Part shown: positions 24,142 to 32,488 of the stretch, in pieces
Numbering within the stretch: position 1 is the stretch's first letter
Layout: every line of letters begins with the position of its first letter
Assembly: GCA_023701205.1 (NCBI GenBank)
Contig: JAMPXJ010000007.1
Span: forward strand, 64,261 to 128,260
DNA length: 64,000 bases
Direction of reading: 5' to 3'
Origin: Oligoflexia bacterium
GTDB taxonomy: Bacteria > Bdellovibrionota > UBA1018
Made by a program: the position numbers and the translations under genes
Notes under the pieces: generated by a model
Seen by the model: the letters and a program-made list of their open reading frames with translations, nothing else
What the model was told of the DNA's origin: nothing
Databases searched by the model: none

Positions 24142-25167
24142 ATGGCCAAAGTCCTGATTCTCTATACGGGTGGAACCTTCGGAATGGACGAGTACCCGCT
24201 CGATCTGCCCAAGCTCTCTCCGGCGCTTCTGGGCGAGAGACTGCGCGCGCGCGTTCCCGAGCTCGCGAAGCTGGCGGAGTGCGACATCGAAATCCTGCTC
24301 AACTGCGATAGCGCGCAGGTCGGTCCGGACGAATGGCTGCTTTTCGCCGATCGCATCCGTTCGAAATGGAAGCGTTATGACGGCATCGTCCTATTGCACG
24401 GGACCGATACGATGAGCTACACGGCGAGCGCGCTTTCTTTTCTGCTCCGGCCTTGTCTCAAGCCGGTCGTGGTCACCGGCGCGCAAAGGCCGCTGGCCGC
24501 CTTGCGAACCGACGCGCGGCGGAATCTCATCTCGGCCGTCGAGATCGCCGCCCACGGACCGCGCGGCGTCGTCAAGCAGGTGAGCCTTTTCTTCGATAAC
24601 CGCCTGCTGCAAGGCAATCGCGCGCGCAAGCGAAGCGCCGCGGAGTTCGACGCGTTCGAGAGCCCGAAGGCTGCTCCGCTCGCGCTGGTGGGAACCGAGA
24701 TCGTTTATGACCCGTCTGCCGCGACGTGGAGCAGGCGCAAGCGCCAGGCCGGGCGTCTGCAGCCGCGCTTCAGCCGCAAGGTTGCCGTGATGCATGTCAC
24801 TCCGGGTTTTCCGAGCGCGATCATGAGCCAGCGGCTGCTGCCGGATCTGGACGGCGTGCTCCTCGTCGCTTTTCCCTCGGGTACGGCGCCGACTCAGGAC
24901 GGAGCTTTCATGGATTTCCTGGCGGAGGCGCGACGCCGGAGGCTGCCGGTGGTCATCATAACCGAGAGCACCGGAGAGGGCGCCTCGCACGCCTCGCCGC
25001 CCGCCTATGTCGCCTGTCGTGAGGTGCTCGAAGCCGGTGCGCTTTGGGCGGGCGAGATGACCCTCGAAGCCGCCTTCGTGAAAACCTCGTTGCTGCTGGG
25101 ACAGCCGGGAGGGAAGACGCGTTTTCATCGGCTTTGGAAAAAAGGACTCGCGGGCGAGCAAGGATGA
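24142..25167 (+). CDS. ansA: L-asparaginase, type I-like
   Basis: 341 aa, no signal peptide, so cytoplasmic. It hydrolyses asparagine to aspartate and ammonia. Both catalytic threonines are visible: YTGGTFGM (Thr12) and LLHGTDTMSY (Thr88 with Asp89). LRTDARRNLISAVEIAAHG and FFDNRLLQGNRARKRSA are typical of the bacterial type I family. The stop overlaps the next gene's ATG (ATGA). Confidence 0.92.
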   Translation: MAKVLILYTGGTFGMDEYPLDLPKLSPALLGERLRARVPELAKLAECDIEILLNCDSAQVGPDEWLLFADRIRSKWKRYDGIVLLHGTDTMSYTASALSFLLRPCLKPVVVTGAQRPLAALRTDARRNLISAVEIAAHGPRGVVKQVSLFFDNRLLQGNRARKRSAAEFDAFESPKAAPLALVGTEIVYDPSAATWSRRKRQAGRLQPRFSRKVAVMHVTPGFPSAIMSQRLLPDLDGVLLVAFPSGTAPTQDGAFMDFLAEARRRRLPVVIITESTGEGASHASPPAYVACREVLEAGALWAGEMTLEAAFVKTSLLLGQPGGKTRFHRLWKKGLAGEQG

Positions 25168-25691
25168 CGCGTCGCCCGGCCCGGGGCACGGCGTTTGCTC
25201 GTTTCCGAGTAATGCGCAAGCCGGGGATTCTTCTTGCCGCTTTGTGTTTCCTTTCAGCCGCTGGAGTTCACGCGCAATCGGAGATCTCGCCGCTTCCGCT
25301 GCCTTCGGTCGCGGGACCGGTCCTTTTCGGGAGCGGCGGCTATCTCACGGCCGGCCCCGAAGGGGTTCAGCTCTTCGGTGTGTCCTCGCCCACGCCGGAA
25401 CCTGTTCCCAATCAGCCGGGTGCCGTACAGGCCGGTGCCGCGGCGCAACCGACGGAACTCCGAACAGAGCCCCCGACCGTCATCTGCCGTTGCGAGTGCC
25501 CGCCGTGCGAAGCGGCGGCCGGCGGCTTGCCGCTGCAGGAATATGTGGAAAACGGCCGCCCGACCGATCAGCTGACCGAGGGGCCCGAGGGCTTCGTCCG
25601 GGGTGACCGAGCTGGCGAGGTTGCCGACGAAGCGGCCGGTGAAGCACCTGGCGAAATTCCTCGCGAAACCGAGCCGAGCCCTCTCCCTTGA
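25164..25691 (+). CDS. exported proline/alanine-rich protein, function unknown
   Basis: 175 aa from the ATG overlapping the ansA stop; an ATG at 25212 is also possible and gives a cleaner signal peptide (MRKPGILLAALCFLSAAGVHA). The mature part is Pro/Ala/Glu-rich and low in complexity, with one cysteine cluster (VICRCECPPCE). It may bind metal or form disulfides through this cluster. No family recognised; the acidic tail (about the last 45 residues) looks disordered. Confidence 0.5.
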   Translation: MTRRPARGTAFARFRVMRKPGILLAALCFLSAAGVHAQSEISPLPLPSVAGPVLFGSGGYLTAGPEGVQLFGVSSPTPEPVPNQPGAVQAGAAAQPTELRTEPPTVICRCECPPCEAAAGGLPLQEYVENGRPTDQLTEGPEGFVRGDRAGEVADEAAGEAPGEIPRETEPSPLP

Positions 25692-25714
25692 CACAGGCTT
25701 CTTGTCCATTTAAC
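25688..25714 (+). promoter_or_regulatory. possible promoter of the YceI gene
   Basis: TTGACA (25688-25693), overlapping the stop of the previous gene, is followed after 15 bases by TTTAAC (25709-25714). The -35 is perfect, the -10 is weak and the spacer short. Confidence 0.35.
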
Positions 25715-25819
25715 GGCACAGTAAATCCTAACTTTGCAGTCTGGTGGGATGCTTCGTTTCCGCTTACTCTGGAGTCAAACCGGAACACAAAAGTTTCGAA
25801 AACTTCAAAGGAGAGTGAA

Positions 25820-26473
25820 ATGAAAATCCAGAATCAGAAAGTCCTGAGCGCCACCGCGCTCGTTGCGTTCCTCATGGTCAGCCCCGCCGCCTGGTCGGCT
25901 CCGAAGGCGAAGAAGGTCGCGTCCGACGCCAAGGTCGTCACGCTCGACCCCAAGGCGAGCTCGATCGCCTGGACCGGCAAGAAGCTCGCCGGCACCCATA
26001 ACGGCCTCATCCAGCTCAAGTCGGGTCAGGTCGAATTCAAAAAAGGCGCCCCCGTCGGCGGCTCCTTCGAAGTCGACATGGGCTCGATCACCAACACCGA
26101 CCTGACTGACGCGGGCTATAACGCGAAGCTCGTGGGCCACCTCAAGTCCGACGATTTCTTCGGCGCAGAGAAGCACCCGGTCTCCACTTTCAAGATCACC
26201 GGCGTGAAAGCGCTCAAGGCGGCCGCCGGCCAGCCGACGCATGAGATCTCTGGCGACCTCACGATCAAGGGCAAGACCCAGCCCGTGAGCTTCCCGGCCG
26301 TCGTGAAGATGGGAGGCGGCAAGGCCGAAGCGCAGGCCACCGTGACGCTGGATCGCACCCGCTGGGATCTCCAATACAACTCGGGCAAGTTCTTCGACCC
26401 CAAAGCCCTGGGCGACAAGCTCATCGACGACAACTTCGTCCTCGACCTGAAGCTCGTCGGCCAGGCGATCTGA
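25820..26473 (+). CDS. YceI-family periplasmic lipid-binding protein
   Basis: 217 aa; AAAGGAGAG precedes the ATG. A signal peptide (about 1-27, ending PAAWSA) leads into a YceI lipocalin-like barrel: SSIAWTGKKLAGTHNG, GGSFEVDMGSI, HLKSDDFFGAEKHPVSTFKIT, GDLTIKGKTQPVSFPA and DRTRWDLQYNSG. YceI proteins bind isoprenoid-type lipids or quinone-like compounds in the periplasm. A terminator follows. Confidence 0.93.
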   Translation: MKIQNQKVLSATALVAFLMVSPAAWSAPKAKKVASDAKVVTLDPKASSIAWTGKKLAGTHNGLIQLKSGQVEFKKGAPVGGSFEVDMGSITNTDLTDAGYNAKLVGHLKSDDFFGAEKHPVSTFKITGVKALKAAAGQPTHEISGDLTIKGKTQPVSFPAVVKMGGGKAEAQATVTLDRTRWDLQYNSGKFFDPKALGDKLIDDNFVLDLKLVGQAI

Positions 26474-26500
26474 TCGTACGTACGGATCGTTTCTCCCAAA

Positions 26501-26532
26501 AAGGGCTCCGGGACTTTGTGCCCGGGGCCCTT
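26501..26532 (+). terminator. Rho-independent terminator after the YceI gene
   Basis: AAGGGCTCCGGG pairs with CCCGGGGCCCTT (12 bp with one G-T pair, 8-base loop), followed by a short T-rich tail. Confidence 0.65.
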
Positions 26533-26582
26533 TGCCTTTCTGTCGCCAGCGCCCCTCGCCAGGTCCCGGCAGCAAGGGCGAG

Positions 26583-27746
26583 TCAGGGTCGCTCGAGGAA
26601 CTTCCGGATCGCGCCTTCAGCCTGGGTGATCGAGCCGATCCCGTCGAAATGGCCGGTGCCGCCATCGAGCTCGAAGACCTCGACGGGCACTCCAGCCGCT
26701 TTCAGCTCCCTTTCGGTGTTGCGCGAATAATCGCGGAACGCGAGCAGGTCTTTCTTGGAAGGCACGAGCAGGACGCGCGCCTTGATCTTGCGAAGCTCGT
26801 CCTTGATCGACCACAGCTGCACGGCTTTTGCGTGATAGAGGATGGAGTTGGCATCATAGAGCTTCTCGAAGGCGCCCACGAGCGTGTCCACCCAGCTCTC
26901 GATCTGGTACTTGTTCTGGAAGCTTTGCGCCGGATCCTTGTCCGCCGCCGCCCAGGCGCGGCCGAACTTCGCGCTCGCCCAGTCGTAATGATAGGTGCTG
27001 AAGATGACCTGCTTGATGGAGAGCCGGATCCCATCGAGCGGCTCCTCGCGGCCGTAATAATCGCCGCCATTCCATTTCGGATCCATGAGGATCGGGCTCA
27101 TCCAGAGGTTCAGCGCCTGGATCGCGAACGGGTTGCAGTCGATGTCGCCGGGGATGACGCCGATCACGCGTTCCACCGCCTCCGGATACGTCACCGCCCA
27201 GGTGAGCGCCTGCACGGAGCCGCTCGAGGGCCCCATCACGGCGCGCAGCTTCGTGATCCCGAGCGAATCCAATAGCGCCTTCTGCACGTTGACGAAGTCG
27301 CGGATCGTGACGATCGGGAAGCTCATCCCGTAAGGACGGCCCGTCGCCGGATCGATCGAGGCGGGGCCCGTCGTGACCGTATTGGGATCCTTGGCGTTGA
27401 CGTTCACCAGCGTATCCGAGGCGATCACGAAAAACTTGTCGGTGTCGATCGCCTTGCCCGAGCCGATGATCGCGTCCCAGAAGCCCGCCGACTTGTCCTC
27501 GGGCTTGTACTTGCCCGCGGCGTGACCCTTTCCGAGGAAGAAATGCTCGATGAGGATGACGTTGTCCTTGCGCTCGTTGAGCGTGCCGTAGGTTTCGTAG
27601 CCGACCTTGAGATCGCGGATCTCCTTTCCGCTTTCGGTCTTGAAGCTCTTCATCGAGAAGACCTGCTTCTCGACCAGGCGGTCGTACGCGAACGCGTGGG
27701 AGCAAAGGATCAGTAACGGGAGAATGATGAGCAGGGGGTTTCGCAT
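26583..27746 (-). CDS. exported alpha/beta-hydrolase related to homoserine O-acetyltransferase
   Basis: 387 aa from the ATG at 27746 (GGAGG upstream), with a signal peptide (MRNPLLIILPLLILCSHAFA), so periplasmic or secreted. The fold and segments match the MetX/homoserine O-acetyltransferase group (LKVGYETYGTLNERKDNVILIEHFF, RDFVNVQKALLDSLGI, nucleophile elbow MGPSSGSVQAL, Asp in VPSKKDLLAF, His in GGTGHFDG). MetX enzymes are cytoplasmic and carry GGSMGG at the elbow. This export and the altered elbow argue against methionine synthesis and for a periplasmic esterase or acyltransferase. Confidence 0.82.
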   Translation of the reverse strand: MRNPLLIILPLLILCSHAFAYDRLVEKQVFSMKSFKTESGKEIRDLKVGYETYGTLNERKDNVILIEHFFLGKGHAAGKYKPEDKSAGFWDAIIGSGKAIDTDKFFVIASDTLVNVNAKDPNTVTTGPASIDPATGRPYGMSFPIVTIRDFVNVQKALLDSLGITKLRAVMGPSSGSVQALTWAVTYPEAVERVIGVIPGDIDCNPFAIQALNLWMSPILMDPKWNGGDYYGREEPLDGIRLSIKQVIFSTYHYDWASAKFGRAWAAADKDPAQSFQNKYQIESWVDTLVGAFEKLYDANSILYHAKAVQLWSIKDELRKIKARVLLVPSKKDLLAFRDYSRNTERELKAAGVPVEVFELDGGTGHFDGIGSITQAEGAIRKFLERP

Positions 27747-27802
27747 GGGGGGCCTCCGTAAAGGCGGGGATATCAAAGGCTTCGGGCGATGGCTAGTCCG
27801 GA

Positions 27803-27856
27803 CTGCCTAACGATTAGACAGCCTGCGACGTCACCGCTCGTTACTCGAATTACTCC
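27803..27856 (+). promoter_or_regulatory. upstream element A, shared with 31429-31482
   Basis: Contains CTGCC-N9-GACAG (27803-27821), an imperfect palindrome, and 18 bases after TAGACA a CGTTAC box (27839-27844). It aligns without gaps to the element before 31523 with 35 of 54 bases identical. It lies about 60-110 bases before the ATG at 27914 and may be a promoter with a regulator site. Confidence 0.5.
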
Positions 27857-27913
27857 GACTCAAGCGGTAATCTCTCGGTCACGGGACATCAGTCCTGAAA
27901 GAAGGAGAAGGTC

Positions 27914-28459
27914 ATGAATTACAAACTGCTGTTAGGTTTCGTTGGAATTCTTACTTGCACCGTCGCTCAAGCCAGAACCTCTCGGGTGCCCTCTGATCAG
28001 CTGGAATGTCAGTCGATCATCGAAGCGATCCCGGATCAGCCGGAGGGCGTAGCCAAAAAAACCGTCTACAAGGGATTTTATTTTCGAAAAAATGAACGCA
28101 CGGTCGGATTCCTCGACGAGCTGCCGGGCTACAGCGCTTTTTTGGTAAGGGGAGTCAGCATTGATGGCGGAAAGCTGTCGCCTGAGCTGGCAACCCTCAT
28201 TGTCCAGCGCACTGGAGTCGTGGTCACCTGGAACACCCGACAGCCTCTCGAGGTGGAGTTCGACAATTACGACCTGGGGACCCAGTCTTACCGCACGAAG
28301 CTCGCGGGCAAGCTGGATTTTCAAGGGATACGCATCTTCTGCGCTCAAAGCACGAAAGAGATAGAAGCGATGATCAGGAGGGCCTATCCGGAAAGCGTGG
28401 CGAGCATCCTTCCGTTCTCGAGCGGACCTTGGGAGATCCCCGCTGACCCGGAGCTTTAA
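27914..28459 (+). CDS. small secreted protein, function unknown
   Basis: 181 aa, with AAGAAGGAGAAGG before the ATG. Signal peptide (MNYKLLLGFVGILTCTVAQA) followed by a mixed alpha/beta mature part with two cysteines (LECQS, IFCAQS) placed to form one disulfide. No family is recognised. It is convergent with the protease gene; their 3' ends overlap by 4 bp. It is divergent from the periplasmic hydrolase gene, and the gap holds an element also found before the small secreted protein gene at 31523. Confidence 0.6.
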   Translation: MNYKLLLGFVGILTCTVAQARTSRVPSDQLECQSIIEAIPDQPEGVAKKTVYKGFYFRKNERTVGFLDELPGYSAFLVRGVSIDGGKLSPELATLIVQRTGVVVTWNTRQPLEVEFDNYDLGTQSYRTKLAGKLDFQGIRIFCAQSTKEIEAMIRRAYPESVASILPFSSGPWEIPADPEL

Positions 28460-30141
28460 AGGCAGTCACCCCTGTTGCCTTGGAGCGACTCGAGAGCCCC
28501 GGGAAGCTCGTCAATAGCAGCGATCGTCTGCTCAAGGACCTCGCGCGCGAATGGAATCCGGTACTCTGCTCCGCTCTGAAGATTGACGATCGTAAGAACT
28601 GAAGCGAGGCCGCCACGACGTGCAGGCAGCGCCACGTTGAAGTGCTGCAGGGGATCGGGATGGGTTAGGAAGAGATCGGTCAAATCCACCGAATACTCAG
28701 TCCCTGTTCGTGGACCCTTGACGCGGACAATAGGCACGAAACCTTTGTGGTCCGACCCGACGAGTTTCCCGGCTTCATCCAGGTCAAGCGTGAGGTCTGC
28801 TTGCGCGGGGCCGAGCTTTTGTATGAGGATCCTCACTTTGCCGTTTCTATACTGGACGGAGCGACCGCTGTCCGAGGTGATTTGAAAGGCATCCCGCTTG
28901 GTTCCTACGCGCTCTTTGAGAAGTCGGGTGATCGGAAAATCAGCTGGCAGAGGCTTGATCGACTTAGCCCGCAGACTTTTCAACAGGCTCAATCCATCCA
29001 GGCTTCCCGGTACGTATAAGGTTTCCCGTAGCTCAGGGACATAAGCCTTGAGGGCCACGGCTTCTCTTCCTTTGTAGATGAAGCCTGAGGAGATCTGAAA
29101 AGTCCGGTACGGATCACCAAGATCGAGCTTTGATGATTTTTGAGTGCCTCCCGCGCCACTCCCGGCGCTATCGGGTCCGCCGCTTCCGGCGCTATCGGGT
29201 CCGCCGCTTCCGGCGCTATCGGGTCCGCCGCTTCCGGCGCTATCGGGTCCACCGGTCACGATGGTGTCTGGATTGATCTCCCGCGTCCCATCCGGAAACA
29301 CACGATAGACGAGGCCGTTCCTCGATAGCCAGGTGATGCCTTTGGGGTTCCCGCGTTTGCCCCGGAGGTAATCCTCAAAAGTACGGGCGATCTGATAGGA
29401 ATGCGTCGCATACGAGCCGATTCGGTTTCGAAGGGTGCGCGTGGCGATGCCGATGACTTCGAATTCAGAGCCGCCGAACCGAGGCTTTTCCTCGACAATC
29501 GGAGCGCCACTCATGCCAGGCTGGAATTTCACCGGAAAGTGAGTCTCGGCATGACCGTAGGGATCCGGTTCACCGGCGAAGTTCAGGTAATAGTCCTGAT
29601 CTTTATCCGCGCGCTGGTAGACTTTCAAGCTGCCCTGGTGCGCCGGCGTTACCCGCAGGACCGCCACAGGCTTGTCTTTGACCCAGGGCGGGATAATCGT
29701 GGAATGCGGGGAAGCATCTCCATTGGGGTTTGGGATTTCAAAAACTCCGTCTGGTGAATCCTTCCACGCCTCGATCACCTCCGGGTTGGCTATGAACTTC
29801 CTGCTCTTCCGATCGTAGTCGGCAAAGGGCGTAGTCTCCTCATCCGCTGGAATTTCAAGGATCATGAGATCCGGTTCGTCACTATCGATGAGCTGACCGA
29901 GCACCCGAGTGGGCCTGCCATCGATCCTCAAATCCTGCCCTTGGCTCGCATGAGCTTTCGTGATGATGAAGCGGCGCTTACCGCTCTGAATCACGGTACC
30001 AGTTCCCACGGTCGGCTGCGGCTGGCCGCCCCGGTCATCAGGAATTCTGGAGTTGATCCTGACGATTCCAGGGAGCCCGGCAAATGAGTTGCCGGACCAG
30101 ATCAAGAGGAGGAGTGCAGGGAGGATGGGGGAAATTCTCAA
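28456..30141 (-). CDS. secreted chymotrypsin-fold serine protease with tandem-repeat linker
   Basis: 561 aa. I place the start at the TTG at 30141: GGGAGG lies just before it, it overlaps the upstream stop (TTGA), and it opens a signal peptide (MRISPILPALLLLIWSGNSFA). The N-terminal S1-type domain (about 25-265) has a full triad: His64 (TKAHAS), Asp91 (DEPDLMIL) and Ser211 (QPGMSGAPIV). A linker with four GPDSAGSG repeats (298-329) joins it to a C-terminal region of about 230 residues with no recognised family. Translationally coupled to the TPR regulator upstream. Confidence 0.8.
   Translation of the reverse strand: MRISPILPALLLLIWSGNSFAGLPGIVRINSRIPDDRGGQPQPTVGTGTVIQSGKRRFIITKAHASQGQDLRIDGRPTRVLGQLIDSDEPDLMILEIPADEETTPFADYDRKSRKFIANPEVIEAWKDSPDGVFEIPNPNGDASPHSTIIPPWVKDKPVAVLRVTPAHQGSLKVYQRADKDQDYYLNFAGEPDPYGHAETHFPVKFQPGMSGAPIVEEKPRFGGSEFEVIGIATRTLRNRIGSYATHSYQIARTFEDYLRGKRGNPKGITWLSRNGLVYRVFPDGTREINPDTIVTGGPDSAGSGGPDSAGSGGPDSAGSGGPDSAGSGAGGTQKSSKLDLGDPYRTFQISSGFIYKGREAVALKAYVPELRETLYVPGSLDGLSLLKSLRAKSIKPLPADFPITRLLKERVGTKRDAFQITSDSGRSVQYRNGKVRILIQKLGPAQADLTLDLDEAGKLVGSDHKGFVPIVRVKGPRTGTEYSVDLTDLFLTHPDPLQHFNVALPARRGGLASVLTIVNLQSGAEYRIPFAREVLEQTIAAIDELPGALESLQGNRGDCL
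29164..29250. repeat. perfect 24-bp tandem repeat inside the protease gene
   Basis: The 24-base unit starting GGCGCTATCGGGTCC occurs 3.6 times without a mismatch (starts 29164, 29188, 29212, 29236). On the coding strand it gives GPDSAGSG repeats. Perfect identity suggests recent slippage and probable length variation between strains. Confidence 0.9.
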
Positions 30142-31313
30142 CCGGCCTCCCGCAGGAAGGAAGGGAGAAGGATGCGATCCGCGATCCGATATTTTCCGCC
30201 GTCCAGGAGAAGAAGGCCCGGGCATTTCCGGCGTATCCGGCTGAGAAGGCTTTTGAGGCGCGCTTCGAGGGCATGGAAATCGGCGTTGTTGCCGTAAAGA
30301 AACTCGATGAGCTCGAACTTGTCGGCGGGTTTCTCGCTGATGCGTTTGATCAGGGCTTCTTCCAGCTCACCCAGTTTCCGGCGGCTGAGTTTGCACGCGG
30401 ACCTCGTGTGGATACGGCCTTCCTTGAGGCGCTCCCGCCAGAGCGGCAGCAGGTCCTTCTCGGCGATCTCGATCTCCGCCGTCGGGTTGAGGAGCTGCTC
30501 AATGACCTGGAGGGCGGCCTTGATTTCCGGGAAGTCAGCGTGCCGCGCTTCCTCGAAATCGATCTGCGCTTCCCGCACTCGGTCCATTTCATAGAGGATG
30601 TGACAGCGGTTGGTGAGGGCCTTGTAATAGTAGAGAGTGCCCAGCTCCTTTTTGAGATACCGCACGGCGTGGTTGGCGTACTTCAGCGCGGTATCGAGTG
30701 CCCGGATATTCCGGTACTCCCTGGCGATATTGCTGAGCGCGATGCCGCAGCTCCGAAACTCACGAAGCTTCCTGGCCTGCCTCGAGATGGAATGGAACTC
30801 GGCTAGAAGCTTCTTCTCGGGATGAAGCTGGCCTTCCATTGCCACGGAGTTGATGTATGCGCGCAGAGCCTTCCTCTCAAACCCGGCGCTCAAAAGGGCT
30901 TCGCTGGCTTTGAGATAGATCTCCTTCGCTTTCCCGAGCTCGCCGCGGAGCTCGTAGCCGTGGCCGCACGCGATGAGGATCTCACCGCGCCACTCTCCGC
31001 TCCGGTCGGCGAGGCTGATCAGGCTTTCGAGCTGAGCCGAGTCCGGATCGCGAGCCTGGAGCGAAAGACGGAGGCAGGCGAGGGGAAGGAGAAACTCGGG
31101 CGAATGAGGAAGAACGCGGATCCGATCGCATTCGGAGCGAAGGCGTTCTGAATCTCCCCGGAGAAAAGCAAGCAAGACATCTCGATAGACATCGACAAGA
31201 GGAGACGCCGTCGGATACCGCGCGAATTCGAGAAGGCGCTCGTAGCTGGCCTCCAGGATATCCCCCAGTTTCAGCGGAGAATTTTGCGGCGATTGAGCCG
31301 ATGGCGCTCGCAT
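30138..31313 (-). CDS. TPR-like protein with C-terminal winged-helix domain, probable regulator
   Basis: 391 aa from the ATG at 31313 (GAGG 8 bases upstream). The N-terminal 290 residues are helical repeats of TPR type (ELRGELGKAKEIYLKASEAL, NIRALDTALKYANHAVRYL). The C-terminal 90 residues (KLSRRKLGELEEALIKRI to DGGKYRIADRILLP) resemble an OmpR/SARP-type winged helix, ending in a typical wing strand (LLLLDGGKYRI). No kinase-acceptor domain, so a one-component or protein-sensing regulator is inferred. It overlaps the secreted protease gene by 4 bp. Confidence 0.68.
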   Translation of the reverse strand: MRAPSAQSPQNSPLKLGDILEASYERLLEFARYPTASPLVDVYRDVLLAFLRGDSERLRSECDRIRVLPHSPEFLLPLACLRLSLQARDPDSAQLESLISLADRSGEWRGEILIACGHGYELRGELGKAKEIYLKASEALLSAGFERKALRAYINSVAMEGQLHPEKKLLAEFHSISRQARKLREFRSCGIALSNIAREYRNIRALDTALKYANHAVRYLKKELGTLYYYKALTNRCHILYEMDRVREAQIDFEEARHADFPEIKAALQVIEQLLNPTAEIEIAEKDLLPLWRERLKEGRIHTRSACKLSRRKLGELEEALIKRISEKPADKFELIEFLYGNNADFHALEARLKSLLSRIRRKCPGLLLLDGGKYRIADRILLPSFLREAG

Positions 31314-31428
31314 GGTTTGTTCCTCTGCGTTTTTAGGGTGCTTGAAGGATAACTTCAGCAAGTCGGATGCCACGGGCGAACTGATTTCAGGCGATCTGGG
31401 CGTGTGTTTCCTCTCACGGTCTCCGCAG

Positions 31429-31482
31429 CTGTCTAATGTTTTGACAGGCCTCGGCGTTACCAGGCGTATCTCGAGTTGGAGC
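31429..31482 (+). promoter_or_regulatory. upstream element B, shared with 27803-27856
   Basis: Contains CTGTC-N9-GACAG (31429-31447), a perfect 5-bp palindrome, with TTGACA at 31441-31446 and CGTATC 18 bases later (31465-31470). It aligns without gaps to element A (35/54). It lies in the divergent gap between the TPR regulator (minus) and the small secreted protein (plus). Confidence 0.5.
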
Positions 31483-31522
31483 TGGCATTCAGGTAGTTTT
31501 GTGCTTGAAAGGAAGGTGGCTT

Positions 31523-32002
31523 ATGAAAAAGCTCCTCACGATCGCAGGTATGACGGGTGTGATTCTGTCCATGGCGAACGCCGCGGTGTCTCTGGTGGAG
31601 ACCTATGAGGTCACTTGCAGGCAAGGAAGCACGAGCGTTGGCTTGAGCTATGTGCCAGATTCGGATGGTTCGGGTTTCCTGGTCCATAACGAGGAAGCTC
31701 GCCCGATTCAGGGTCTCCGGTGCCAGGGTTCCATTGAAGTCTTTGAGTCCTTTCCGGCCCAATATGGTTTCCGGAACCTGGAGTGCGCCAAAGACGATCG
31801 GCCGGTGGATGGCGCGAAGTTCACGATCAGGATCGAAAGGAACGCCGACTGGGAGTACTCCATCACCCGGAGGATTGAAGCCTATAACTGGAGGACTGCC
31901 AAGTACGTCGATGAAGAGGTCAAATTAGGTGACGCCTTCTCGTGTAGCGTTCGACTGGTGAAGATCCCAGAGCAGAGACAGGAGCGGTGGCTCGGTGAAT
32001 GA
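31523..32002 (+). CDS. small secreted protein, function unknown
   Basis: 159 aa from the ATG at 31523 (GAAAGGAAGG upstream). Signal peptide (MKKLLTIAGMTGVILSMANA), then a beta-rich domain with four cysteines (EVTCRQG, LRCQGS, LECAKD, FSCSVR), probably two disulfides. No family recognised. Shares its upstream element with the gene at 27914 and is divergent from the TPR regulator. The disulfide-forming genes bdbC/dsbA-like follow on the same strand 72 bases later. Confidence 0.6.
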   Translation: MKKLLTIAGMTGVILSMANAAVSLVETYEVTCRQGSTSVGLSYVPDSDGSGFLVHNEEARPIQGLRCQGSIEVFESFPAQYGFRNLECAKDDRPVDGAKFTIRIERNADWEYSITRRIEAYNWRTAKYVDEEVKLGDAFSCSVRLVKIPEQRQERWLGE

Positions 32003-32074
32003 CGCAGGCCTCCAGCGGCACGTTGTGGGAGGAGGCTTGAACTAGGCCGCCAATCGACATATCTGAAGAGTTCG

Positions 32075-32488
32075 ATGAATGACTCGCTCAAGTTGAAGCT
32101 CAGCTTTTTGGTAGCGCTCGCAGGCTTCGTGGGAAGCCTTTTCTTCAGCGAGCTGATGAAGCTCCCCCCTTGCTCGCTGTGCTGGTACCAGCGCATCGCG
32201 CTTTACCCGCTCGTCACGGTCTTCGGCGCGGCGATCTGGTTCGAGGATGGGGCGCATCGCCGGTACTCCGTTCCCCTGATCGCGCTGGGCCTGCTCCTGA
32301 GCGGCTATCACAACCTGCTCTATTACGGCGTGATCCCCGAAGGGATCACGCCCTGTTCTCAAGGCGTCCCCTGCACCTCCCGGCAGCTCGAGCTCCTGGG
32401 CTTCGTGACGATCCCGCTGCTGTCGCTGCTGGGGTTCGTCACGCTCGGTGCGCTCAACTTCAGATTCAAATCAGGAGAGATGAAATGA
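32075..32488 (+). CDS. disulfide bond formation protein, BdbC/DsbB type
   Basis: 137 aa with four TM helices. It carries the two redox cysteine pairs of the family: PPCSLCWYQR (Cys33/36) and TPCSQGVPC (Cys94/100), and the conserved WYQRIALYPL segment. BdbC/DsbB reoxidises a DsbA-like thiol oxidase and passes electrons to quinone in the inner membrane. It overlaps the partner gene by 4 bp (ATGA). Confidence 0.93.
   Translation: MNDSLKLKLSFLVALAGFVGSLFFSELMKLPPCSLCWYQRIALYPLVTVFGAAIWFEDGAHRRYSVPLIALGLLLSGYHNLLYYGVIPEGITPCSQGVPCTSRQLELLGFVTIPLLSLLGFVTLGALNFRFKSGEMK

Noticed and set aside
29164..29250. CRISPR array
   Set aside because: The 24-base units are directly adjacent, without spacers, and are in frame inside a protease gene.
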